Origin: Membranipora membranacea
Taxonomy: Eukaryota > Bryozoa > Gymnolaemata > Cheilostomatida > Membraniporidae
DNA length: 64,000 bases
Assembly: GCA_914767715.1 (NCBI GenBank)
Contig: OU612073.1
Coordinates: 17,296,001-17,360,000, forward strand
Direction of reading: 5' to 3'
A model generated the notes under the pieces. It made no database searches, was not told the DNA's origin, and saw only the letters and a program-made list of their open reading frames with translations. The position numbers and the translations under genes are program-made. Of this stretch, positions 1 to 11,500 are shown one piece after another (position 1 is the stretch's first letter; each line of letters begins with the position of its first letter).

Positions 1-780
1 GAAGAATCTAGGATCAAAATTGAATGTCTCCAAATATCAGAAATTATACCAGCATACAAGTTCTCCCTGTATACAGGTTTTATTTCAAACTCCAAGCATC
101 AAGCAGATTGTGTCAATCTGGTTAAATAACTCTCCGCAAACCCTTATACTTGCAAGATAGCAAGAGAATAGGTAGCGATAGATATTTGATTTACTATTTC
201 CAATCCAATCCAAATTCAATACTACTGGTTCTAATTTTTGCTGGATGGGGTCAAAGTTTTTGAGTGGGGGGGATTAAATGAGGACGCATAATTCAACTAC
301 TGGTACTTGTGTCAACCGACCTTGCCCAGTGATATGAATTTAATTTAAGCCAGGGAAATATTTCAATCCTAAGAAATACACAAGAAGGCCTGACACTATC
401 ACATTTTAAACAAGGATTGATTGAGGAAACAATGTCAATTAAAAATTATTGAAGATTATTAGGGTTGTTTCAAACATAAATTACTGTCTTTCAAGTAAAA
501 TTTTTAAGAATAGATTGGGCAGTGCTTCTGATTTGTGCGAAAATAAATGTCACGTTAAAATCCCAAATCCTTCCCTCAAAGAAGCCTTAATAGTAGTAGT
601 ATTGTTATTATGAAGGCATATGATATCAGATATAAAATACTTCTGGTTTCTAGTTACTATTTGATTATGTAATATCAGGGCTCTCAACCTGGGAGGATTC
701 GAAACCTGAGTTTTGATATTAGCATGTCCCATAGTGGTACTTTAAAGGTGTAAAACGCCGTGAGCATAAACAGCTGAGGG
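1..780. other. AT-rich stretch, nothing recognised
   Basis: No exon with consistent splice sites, no RNA gene and no repeat structure were found. It probably belongs to the large intron or 5' flank of the macro-domain gene that becomes visible at 2101. Confidence 0.4.
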
Positions 781-789
781 TATGTCTGA

Positions 790-1190
790 GATGGTACCGA
801 AATATTGTCGGGTGAAATACCTGGGATTTGAAGATTATGTGCAAAGAATAGCTGGCAAAGCAAGTCAAAGAATGTATGTTGTTAAAAAAATGTTGCATCT
901 AAGTACAAAGCCATTAGCTTCCATGATGTTCAAAAGTTTTGTAGTTTCCCTCTTGATGTATTGTCTGCCTGTTTTGCACACGAGCATATATACCATAGAC
1001 AAGAAATTACTAAGAAAAGTTTTTAACGTTGCCAAGAATTTGAGGCTTGACGTAGGCGACCTCGATATTATTGTGCTGTTCTGCTGATGAGCATCACATC
1101 ATACAAAATTTCCTAGAGCGATGCTCTCAAATGCAAGTTCCATACATTAGTAGCAAGCTCCTTTAATGACAAAGTATATGCATCCTTTTC
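790..1190 (+). mobile_element. LINE relic: C-terminal end of a reverse-transcriptase ORF
   Basis: The plus-strand translation resembles the C-terminal end of the intact LINE at 8682-11645. Shared landmarks are KYLGF..EDYVQ, ASQRMYVVKKM, STKPLASMMFKSFVVS and a closing LDVGDLD. A further piece, ADEHHIIQNFLERC, follows a TGA near 1085 and matches the DDEHFLNNFLEKL block of the full element. Only this distal part survives, as expected for a 5'-truncated copy, and it is broken by stops. It lies in the opposite orientation to the intact element, so it is a separate insertion. Confidence 0.8.
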
Positions 1191-1856
1191 TCGCAACATT
1201 TCATGTTTGAATGATGAGATTTCCTGCTAAATTACTGAATTCGAATCATTTAATTCATGATCAGAATATTTTGTAAAATGTAGTATTAACAATTTATGAT
1301 CTTTGGTAATCACAGTATTAGGCTACAAGTAGCAGATTATAATTGTACTTGTTGCATTTGGGACATAGGATTATTGTGCCTCATACATCGATTAAATTGA
1401 AAGCTTGTTATAGAAGAGGCTTTGTTTAGACAAAGAGAGTATATCAAAGGCTAAGGTCTCTGGTGTATTGCGCAATCGTAAGCACACATCAGGCATACTT
1501 TCAAAAAACAGATATACATGTTACATTTTGCTTGCATGCAACTTACAATGATGCAAAAATCGGCATATCTGGACAGCCCTATTCTGAATAACCAAAAGAA
1601 ATTTGGAAGTAATCGGACTATTGGAAGTGGGTGTGCGATACATTACTTTGATAGTAACGGCTGTTTTTTGTAGATTTCTTTGAGAAATAATATTTTTTTT
1701 AATATTATTGTAGCTCATTGGGTTTATATTGGTATAATACATAATTATATGTGGGTTTAGTTCACCCATGTTAAATACACTTCCCTAGAGTGAAGTTCAA
1801 AGTTTGGTCAGGAGGAGATAATCACCAAAATCAGCCAATACTTTTAATGAACTGAG
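1191..1856. other. AT-rich stretch, nothing recognised
   Basis: No supportable feature. Short ORFs here have no recognisable domain and no flanking splice signals. Confidence 0.35.
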
Positions 1857-4800
1857 AATAAAAACAAAATGGGGAAAATGTATCTCTCAGGACAATGTCG
1901 TAGGGAGAATGCATATTTTGAGCAATCCTTTCAGGCTATGATGATGTCCTATAGCCTGCATCCACTATTAATTTATTACCAAGCCAACAAATTCTCTCAA
2001 ATTTAAAATCTTTTGAAAAACTTGTGTTAAAGTTGCAGCTTTTTAACATTATGTATTGCTTTTTAGTTAGGAAAAGTATTTCTTTATTTTTCAAACATAG
2101 GAGGCGATTTGTCAAAGAGATTGAGTCTGCAGAGACGATAACAAGATGTATAGATAATCACACACGCAATGAAAAGACAACACTGCAACATATCTTCATT
2201 TGTGAGACTAATGACCATAAAATTGCCTCAGTTACATCAGAGCTCCACAAACGAGGAACTGCAGTCCAGCCTCCCCAACAAGCTACAAGTATGTAGATTT
2301 CAACTTTTCAGTGAGGTCTGGTCATTATCTTTAATATGAGCTGCCACTCATTGCTTTATTGACATCAATAACTCAACATTTCAACTTATTCGGATAGCCA
2401 AGAAGGATTTATTAACAGCTGGTAGATGATAAGCTGGACGGCTATTCAAATCGTATTATGATGTGGCAAAAGCTACATTTCAGACGCTGTTGGGTTTTTT
2501 GATGGAAGTGGAGCGTCATACTGTTTGGTCTAAGTGTAGTCCTTGTTACTAGACCTTGTCTTTAGTTTTATTTTACTTTTCAGGTTCTATGAAGAAGCTG
2601 ATGTCGGCATGTTCCTTTACTGATACTGACATGCAGACATTCCTGTCACGACTTGGAGGTCAAGGGCAGGATGGGCAGGCAGGGTAATCACTGCACACAC
2701 AATATATTACACCTCAACACAGGACAAGAGGATAACCTTTGTAATCAGTGTTTTGCCTAAAGCGAGCACGGCTAAAATTGATTTCTACTCAAATTAACTG
2801 TGATTTTGCATACACCATATGTATGTCAACAGTCTCACGCCGTAAATTTATTGAATTCTACTAAGGTGTGAGCCTGAAACCCTAACTTATATGTAGCGGC
2901 CTTATGAATACTGGACATGGCACCATTAAGTCATCCACATAAGCTAGATCTCCATATAGGAACTACTAACAAATTTACTCTTTGTCTGAAGATAAAGTCA
3001 CACATGCACGAAAATTCCTTCAATAAAAATTCTGCTCCAGCGGGCGAGGCATATGGTCCCTACCCCACAAAGGCCACCAAAACTCCCAGAGCCCATGAAC
3101 TAGGATGGTCGAAAACCTATTATAAAATATTCCATTTCAAATTCAGTAGAAACACTTTCATTTGAGAGCATTGTTTCACAGAATAAGAGCTATATGAGTG
3201 ACGGGCAATATACATCCAAGTGTTTTTCATATTATATTTTACAATTATTCGCTTCGAAATAAAACCTGTTAGTTATTCTCGTTTACTTTGAGAGTGAGTA
3301 CATTCTATTATTAGCCACTATTGCATTTCTCTCACATTCTTTAGCGAATCTTTGGCACTATGAACCTATTCCATTTAACAGCAAGGGCTGCAAGTCACGC
3401 TATTATATTCTAATGAGTATGACAATATTGCAGAGTTGATCGCAAGACTAAAAACCTGATCTTGAGCTCAGGAGAAGCTAGCAGGGTTAAAGCCGCTAAG
3501 AGAACAATGCTTCATAAGCCCAACAATCTCGGCAAAGTCACATATATGGGTGACCCAGGTAAGTGTATATGAGCACTCTGTGCTAAACTACTATCCTGAA
3601 CCTAGTTTAAGCGCTCATGCTGTTTCGGAATGTGGGCACAAACTGCAAAATCGGAAATCTTTGTCTCCTGGTCATGCAACAAATAGTTATTAGTCAGATT
3701 TTCCACAAATAGAAATATGTGAATAAGTGATGATTGCATGATACATATTATTATGAAATAATTCAAGCCTTTGGAGAGAACTTGCCAACTGTGCAATAAA
3801 TGTAGATTTTGCAAAGAATGCTTCTTAGAATGGTTTTTATAATTAGTCTTAAGAGTGCTACAAAAAGCTGTAGTTGAAATACTCACTGATCTCAGTTATT
3901 AAATCAAACTACCCATTTCAAAGTAAAACATTCAGTAACCGTATTATTAGGCCTCACCTTTAAATCTGTGTGTTTTTACTTTAAGCTAAAGGTGCATGGG
4001 TTCAACCAGACAAAGCAACCGGGAGCAATATCAGTAATCCTCTGCCACATCTGGGCGGCAGCAAAGATTTGGATTCCATGAAAGAGGCAGCAGAAGGGCT
4101 CAAGCTGCAGGTTGATGTCTTAGAATCATCAATATGCTCATCTTATGACATCGGAGGGATCATTGTCTCTGTGTGCAAACATTCAATTCAGTGTATCCAG
4201 GCTGACGCCCTGATAGTAGCTGTCAAACCAGACCTTTACATGAAAAACAGTAAAGTCGGTAGCTTGATGGAAGCTGAAGGTAAAGAAAAATATGGTTGAC
4301 AAGGAATTCTGTAAAAAATTTGATTAATTGATTAATTCGATTGAATTCTATTGAAATTGTTGTTTTCAAAATAGCACAGCATTCTTCAAAAAAGGAATTC
4401 TTGCAGTGATCATCAAAAACGTTTATAGATTGTCAACGATGCTATGTAAAGATCGGCTAGCTTGCTAGCAATTATATTTGTCAGAATTGATTGTAAATTT
4501 TTTGGCCTTGTTAGTTTATTGTGACTGTGTGACCCCATTATGACCTCTCTATTTCACTTCGCTGACTCATTTCAACTAAACAGATGCCACGATCACCCTC
4601 ACAGATTTGAGTTATGCATCTTGGGCTCAACAAACTAGAAGTATTTTAATTCACAATTGTACAAGTTTGGTTAAATTTTAGATCGCTCAGCACAGCAAGA
4701 CTTAACTGATATTAAGAAACACAGGTTTACTCCTGCGGTAGGCAGTACCATTGAGACGGCAAGTAAATCCTCGAATACCCTGTTTGATCGATTCATCATC

Positions 4801-5151
4801 CTAGTGGTGGATACGGAAGATAAGGGGTCACTTGAGAGAGGCTTTGCAGAGGCCTTGAGAGCTGCTGATAGGATGAAGCTAAGGAGCGTAGTATGTAACC
4901 TGGTCGGTTCAGATATGTAAGTTACGAAGCATTTTTATTTAGGTATGATATAGCTAGCCTTATAACAATCAAAACCAAACTTGGTGAATTCGGAGCCATG
5001 TCCCCCACTCGGTTATGCGAATGTCCGGTAGGAAAATAACCTTCAACTAACATTGGGGGGGGGGGGTTGTAATTAGTTGGTACTGGTCCTATACTCAAGA
5101 TTTTACGTTCAGACCAACCACATAGGGTATTGCACAACCCAATTATCACTT
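1857..5151 (+). repeat. 3.3-kb tandem duplication unit, full copy
   Basis: Positions 1857-3199 recur at 5152-6493 with only scattered substitutions and small indels, at a spacing of 3295 bases. The simplest reading is a tandem duplication: one complete unit (1857-5151) followed by a partial second unit. The unit carries exons of the macro-domain gene, so the duplication changed the number of macro modules or module ends. I judged similarity by eye as high (of the order of 95 percent) and did not compute it. Confidence 0.85.
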
Positions 5152-5893
5152 AATAAAAACAAAATGGGGAAAATGTATCTCTCAGGACAATGTCGTAGGG
5201 CAAATGCATATTTTGAGCAATCCTTTTAGGCTATGTTGATGTCCTATAGCCTGCATCCACTATTGATTTATTGCCAAGCCAACAAATTCTCTCAAATTTA
5301 AAATCTTATGAAAAACTTGCGTTAAAGTTGCAGCTTTTTAACATTATGTGTTGCTTTTTAGTTAGGAAAAGTATTTTCTTTATTTTTCAAACATAGGAGG
5401 CGATTTGTCAACGAGAATGAGTCTGCAGAGATGATAACAAGATGTATAGATAATCACACTCGCAATGAAAAGACAACACTGCAACATATCTTCATTTGTG
5501 AGACTCATCTCCGTAAAATTTTCTCGGTTAAATCAGAGGTCCACAAACGAGGAACTGAAGTCCAGCCTCCCCAACAAGCTACAAGTATGTAGATTTCAAC
5601 TTTTCAGTGAGGTCTGGTCATTATCTTTAATATGAGCTGCCACTCATTACTTTATGGACATCAATAACTCAATATTTCAACTTATTCGGATAGCCAAGAA
5701 GGATTTATTAACAGCTGGTAGATGATAAGCTGGACGGCTATTCAAATCGTATTATGATGTGGCAAAAGCTACATTTCAGACGCTGTTGGGTTTTTTGATG
5801 GAAGTGGAGCGTCATACTGTTTGGTCTAAGTGTAGTCCTTGTTACTAGACCTTGTCTTTAGTTTTATTTTACTTTTCAGGTTCTATCAAGTAG
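2101..5893 (+). CDS. Macro-domain protein gene, 3' part (seven exons)
   Basis: I reconstruct plus-strand exons 2101-2288, 2584-2683, 3485-3558, 3986-4279, 4682-4916, 5397-5584 and 5880-5893. Every junction has AG/GT signals and matching phase, and the joined frame is open for 363 codons up to a TAG. The first exon is the C-terminal end of one macro domain (ETITRCIDNHTRNEKTTLQH, then IFICET). A low-complexity linker follows. Exons at 3986, 4682 and 5397 give a second domain with the expected order: ISVxxGxI-like IIVSVCKHSIQCIQADAL at the start, VVDTEDKGSLERGFAEALRA in the middle, and the same LQHIFICET strand at the end. Macro domains bind ADP-ribose and occur in series in PARP14-like proteins; I see no PARP catalytic domain here. 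The usual asparagine and glycine-rich ligand loop is not obvious, so binding may be lost. The 5' exons lie left of the window. The early stop could be a true C-terminus or decay. Confidence 0.6.
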
Positions 5894-6493
5894 CTGATGT
5901 CGGCATGTTCCTTTACTGATACTGACATGCAGACATTCCTGTCACGACTTGGAGGTCAAGGGCAGGATGGGCAGGCAGGGTAATCACTGCACACACAATA
6001 TATTACACCTCAACACAGGACAAGAGGATAACCTTTATAATCAGTGTTTTGCCTAAAGCGAACACGGCTAAAATTGATTTCTACTCAAATTAACTGTGAT
6101 TTTGCATACATCATATGTATGTCAACAGTCTCACGCCGTAAATTTATTGAATTCTACTAAGGTGTGAGCCTGAAAACCCTAACTTATATGTAGTGGCCTT
6201 ATGGATACTGGACATGGCACCATCAGGTCATCCACATAAGCTGGATCTCCATATAGGAAGTACTAACAAATTTACTCTTTGTCTGAAGATAAAGTCACAC
6301 ATGCACGAAAATTCCTTCAAAAATAAATTCTGCTCCAGTGGGTAAGGCATATGGTCCCTACCCCACAAAGGCCACCAAAACTCCCAGAGCCCATGAAATA
6401 GGATGGTCGAAAATTATATAATATTCCATTTCAAATTCATTAGAAACACTTTCATTTGTGAGCATTGTTTCACAGAATAAGAGCTATATGAGT
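5152..6493 (+). repeat. 3.3-kb tandem duplication unit, truncated second copy
   Basis: This copy matches 1857-3199 and then breaks off abruptly after the shared GAGCTATATGAGT. It carries counterparts of exons 2101-2288 and 2584-2683. The first keeps its splice sites and open frame. The second has acquired a TAG four codons in, through the change from ATGAAGAAG to ATCAAGTAG. Confidence 0.85.
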
Positions 6494-7834
6494 CTTTGTT
6501 GACAAATCAGCACAAGCCAATCCAGAGCCGTATATTGTCACTCTTCTATCTTGTTATGCAAAAATTTGCAGTCAGCCTACAAAGATGACAATAGGCCGAG
6601 GCTTTATCTAATTCTCTTGCCTACAAAAAGCTGTAGAAGGTCTGAAATTTCCTCTAGAGTTTACATAAAAGTATGATGTCATTGCGTTACAAATGTTACA
6701 TTCGGGCTTAGCCTGAGACTGTTCTGATGTTTATTACAATCCAGAGATTTCTGTCTCATATGATCACATCAGCATTCCTCGATGACAACTTTGTTTGTCT
6801 TGGTCAGATGCTCACTTTATTGATTCTGATTCATTGCCCTTTTTTAATTTCATTCAGAGTCCTCAAATTGAAGATTGATCGATCAAATTACCTGTATTAC
6901 GACAATTTAGTGTAAAGGCAACCTAAAAGTTTTCAGAAAAACAATCGCATTTTCAAAAACAATCTAAAATCAAGAGCAGTGAATACTCTTCCTGGTATTT
7001 TTCGTGATAGACATATCAGAACCTGGTCATTGCGCTCAATTCGATACCTTAGGTCATGAAGTGGTCAAGGCTTTTGTTGCAAAGGTATAATTTCAATACT
7101 GACATTTTGATATTGATTATTTTTACCAAAAAAAAAGGAAAGGAGTGGGATTCATTTTCTTCAAAAAAACTCAGTATTCTGATATTAGGTTTATACTGCT
7201 AGTCGGAGATGCAGCCAATGATTTTAAGTTTTTTCTCGCTTGGTTTATGAACTCTATATTTATATAATTAACATTTGACAGTTCTAGATGTTATAAGATC
7301 CTTATGCTCCTAGATTATTGAGAAAGTACGCCTTAGCTACACTACGGTTGCTTCAATTGTCGTTACTAATCAGTTTTTCATACTTGGTGTTTGTGACATA
7401 AGAATTTTTCAAAGTTTTATTTTACAAATTCTACGATGATTTTCTTATGGTTCATATTGTAGAAAGCTAATGATTTTCCTTGCAAATATGGAGCTACTTA
7501 CACCAAGAAATCAGCAAATTTCCGTGTTTTTTTCCGAATAGCTAAAATAAAAAAAGTGTTCAAAAAATATCCATATAATCTGCTGTCATTGTACAAGGTG
7601 AAATTGCTTTATAAATGATTCTTTATTGAATATCACTGGCGACTTTTCTTTGACAATTTTTTGGAAACATTAATCACAGGTTGGCAAGGTAAAAACTTTT
7701 TTGTTTGAAAGAGCTTACACTTAGACTGTAGCTTGAGGAAAACCTCACACAATATTGTAAAAAAAATAGAAATTCCAACAAATGATAAATAGTATCAAAA
7801 ATATATTGAAATACAGATGCAGTGTATGCAAAAA
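6494..7834. other. AT-rich stretch, nothing recognised
   Basis: No domain, RNA gene or ordered repeat is visible. It separates the plus-strand macro gene from the 3' end of the minus-strand receptor gene, so 3' untranslated regions of both may lie here. Confidence 0.35.
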
Positions 7835-8517
7835 TTAAATTGTGTAGACTTCGTACACACTCAAAGCATCTTCAGAATCACTATGCTCTTCAGCTCTTAT
7901 AAGTAATCCATTTTCTATCTCTGATTGATTTATATCATCTGATTGAGAATTCAAAGTTGAGTCACAACATTCATCTAATGGCACAGACTCTATTCCGCCT
8001 ATAGCACCATCTGTATGTTGTTGGTCCCTTTCTAGACTTTGATTGAGGTATGTATGTTGATGGGTAGATATTGTTTCTGTTCCAAAGGGTTCTGTGGTAT
8101 GCTGAGTATGATTCTCATAATATGCCCCTTGCTGCTGATTAGGTGGAAATATAATTGCTATCCCCTTATTGCTGACTGTCAATCTACGACATGACATCGG
8201 AGGTGTCAGAATATGAGGCACCTTTTTCTTATATGGTTTGGTTTTCCTCTGCTTGGAGATTTTCCGCTTCTCCCTCGATCCATTCTGGCTAGATTGTGTA
8301 ATTCGAGAATGCTTACTTTGTAGGTCTTGCGAACATATGGAGGGTGTTTCTTTGGTTGTTGGAGAGGTTTTGTTGGGCTGTAAGTTAGAGATCATTTTAG
8401 TCTCATCAATTTTCCAGTAATCATCTGTGTGGTACGGGTTAGTTCTCTCTATCAGAGTTTCATAATCATGACTATTCTTATACTCAGCCAATGTTTCTGT
8501 GTCTTCTTTCACTGCAC
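7835..8517 (-). CDS. Receptor exon F: cytoplasmic tail and stop
   Basis: The terminal exon encodes about 227 residues and has no start codon of its own. The sequence is hydrophilic, low in cysteine and rich in S, T, Q, N and E, typical of a disordered tail. It has a basic patch (KRKISKQRKTKPYKKK) that could act as a nuclear or membrane-surface signal. Tyrosines lie in HDYETLIE near the start and in ALSVYEVYTI at the C-terminus. The acceptor is TTTTTTTAACTTTAG. The LINE tail begins about 20 bases before it. Confidence 0.7.
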
Positions 8518-11500
8518 CTAAAGTTAAAAAAATATATGTTTTGGTTGGTTGGTTGGTTGGTTTATTTTGTCACAAACATTAGGTATGCTGCGAGATTGAG
8601 TGTTTATACTGTTACATGAGTAGGGAATACCAAAAAGAAACATAAACAAAATGAGTAAAGTAAAGTCTGACTTCTAGTGGATTAAAAAATATCTTGCAAT
8701 ATCAAAATCAAGTGTCTGAGGAATGAGTCTTTACCCCAGGCAGTTCTGTATTTAAGGCTGCGATATCTGCCTGAGGGGAGTTTCTCAAGAAAATTGTTTA
8801 AAAAATGTTCGTCATCATGTATTATCTGCAGGGCCAGGTTCTTTGTACGTTTTGATATGACTGAATCTAGATCCCCAATATCAAGACCTAGTCTGTCGCC
8901 TTGCTTAAAAAACTTTCTCAGAGCTTTCTTGTCTCGTGAATAAATACTAGTGAACAAAATAGGTAGGCAGTAGGTTAGAATGGATACAATAAAACTTTTA
9001 AATAACATGCAGGCTAAAGGCTTTGTACTCTGATAATTAAAGGTTCTGATGACAAACATTCTCTGATTTGCTTTGGATACAACATTATTGACATGATCTT
9101 CGAAACGTAATTTGTTATCAAAGAGAACTCCCAAATATTTAACATTGTCACAAAAATCTATATTTACACCATTTAATTCGAGAGTAGGACTGTCAGGTTT
9201 ATCTCTCTTAGTGGAGAAAAGCATCTCTTTGGTTTTAGAAGGATTAAGTAATAAGTCGAGTTCTTTGCATAGACCAGAGATTCTATTGATCTCATTAAAA
9301 TAATTAGACAAGTCATTATTATCAGAGATGCAACCAACAATACAAGTGTCATCAGCATATTTTAAAATAGTTATATTGCTCTGTTCTGACCTAATCCTAT
9401 TTGTATACACTGAGAATAATAGAGGACTGAGGACAGAACCCTGGGGTGTTCCTGTGTTGGTGGTGATGGATGTTGAGAGAATATTGTTTACTATTGTTCT
9501 TTGTGTTCTGCCTGTCAGGAAACTCGACACCCAGTTTGTAACTCTGGAGTCTAGATGTTGCAGTTCTGTGAGGAGATTACTGACACTGATGGTGTTAAAT
9601 GCAGATGAGAAGTCGAGAAATAGGCATCTTGCATAGTTGGCAGCTTGAAGGTCTATGTAACTAGTTATTGTGGTAATAAGGCATAATACTGCATCCTGGG
9701 TTGATCTTTTAGCTCGGTAGGCAAATTGGTGATTGTCGAGAGGAGTGTTTTTAACTATATAGCTTTTCAGCAGACGTTCCATTGTTTTACATAAGCAGCT
9801 TGTCAGGGCTATTGGTCGGAAGTGTTTAAGTTGATTTGGCTTGTCAGTTTTTGGCAGTGGTTTGATGATGGCCGATTTCCATATATTAGGAGTTGTTTGA
9901 GAGTCTAGAGAGAAGTTGAATATATCCGTAATTACAGGCGCTAGTTGGTCAGCACAGAGTTTTAATGCTCTTGGTATCAGACCATCAGGTCCAGCACCCT
10001 TTCTAGAGTTGAGGCGTTTGAGTTGTATCAGAACTGATTTTTCATCTATTATGCAGGGAGGAGCAGTTAGGTTTTCGTAAGCAGGTTGTGGTGGCTGAGT
10101 GTCTTGTTTCTCAAATCTGGCAAAGAAGTTGTTGAGTTCTTCGGGTTGGAAGTTAATATCTGGTTGTGACTTGGAGTTGCTGGTTGGAAGTCCGCTAATT
10201 TTTTTAATGTCGTTCCAAGCGTTTGCAGGATCACTGGCTAAATGTTGTTGGATTTTTAGGGAATATTCTTCTCTGGCTTTTTTATTTTCTTTTGAGACTT
10301 GCTTTTTGAGTTTATGGTAGAGTTTTTTATTTCCATTTTTGTGGGCGTCATGTTTCTCATCTATCATATCCAGAATGCGCTTTGTAATCCACGGCTTTTT
10401 GTTGGCATATTTTTTAACTTCCTTTGGTGGTATGCATAGGTCTGTGCAGAAATTAATGTAGTCAGTTATCGTTTCAGTCCGCTGGTTGATGTTGTCATTG
10501 GCATCTGTGAGATTGTCCCAAAGTGTGGTATCTAAGCATGCTTGAAGATTATCGACATTACTGTTGGAGAATGTTCTGCGAGTTGTAAACGTAGGTTTTA
10601 ATTTTGACAAAGGTTTATAGGATGGCACGAGATGCATAATGTAATGGTCAGAGCTGCCCAGATGGGCTAATTGATGACATTGACTGTAGGCACCCTTGAT
10701 CCTTGTATAGCATTTGTCGAGTGTCTTGGTTCCTCTGGTCGGTTTGGTGAGAGTTTGATAATATCCATTTAGTCGAAATTTAAGCTGGTTGAAATCTCCC
10801 ATTACAAGAATACAAGAATTAGGGTATTTCCTTTCAAGTTGATTAACATGTGATGTGATGCATTTAGCAGTGTTTGTTGCGTCTTGTTTAAGTCGAGAAT
10901 TTCCAGTGAATGGGGCATAGCACGATACAGATACGATGGAAGTGAACTCACGAGGTAGCCAGTGTGGACGAGATTTGACAGTTAGTAATTCACAGTTTTT
11001 ATCAGTGTAGTTGTGGATAATTTGATTGTTTGTGGACCACTTTCTATCGATGTAAACCAAAATGCCACCCCCTTGAGATTTACCACTTTCTTCTAGAGTT
11101 CTGTCATTACGGAATTGATCGTATCCATCTAGTTCAGTACGGTCCTTGGTGATATCCGGTTTTAACCAAGATTCAGTGATACATATTAGTTGAGATTGGT
11201 TCTGCAGTCGTTTAGTATATAATAATCCATGGAGTTCATCTAGTTTTTTAAGTATTGATTGACCGTTGGTGAGCACTATTGCAGGTAGTGGTACTTTACC
11301 GTTCCCGAGGCTATGTTTAAGTCGAACACCAGCACGCTTACCTCGCTTTCTAGATCGTAATAATCCAGGATCTATATTTTTAACGAGTTTTTTATAGTCC
11401 GATTTCCAAATAGCAGCGATGATGTCTTTATTTAAAGAGTTTTTATAATCCACTAGAGAATTGTAGTCAGCATATACTAGACTCGACACACCTCTTGGAT

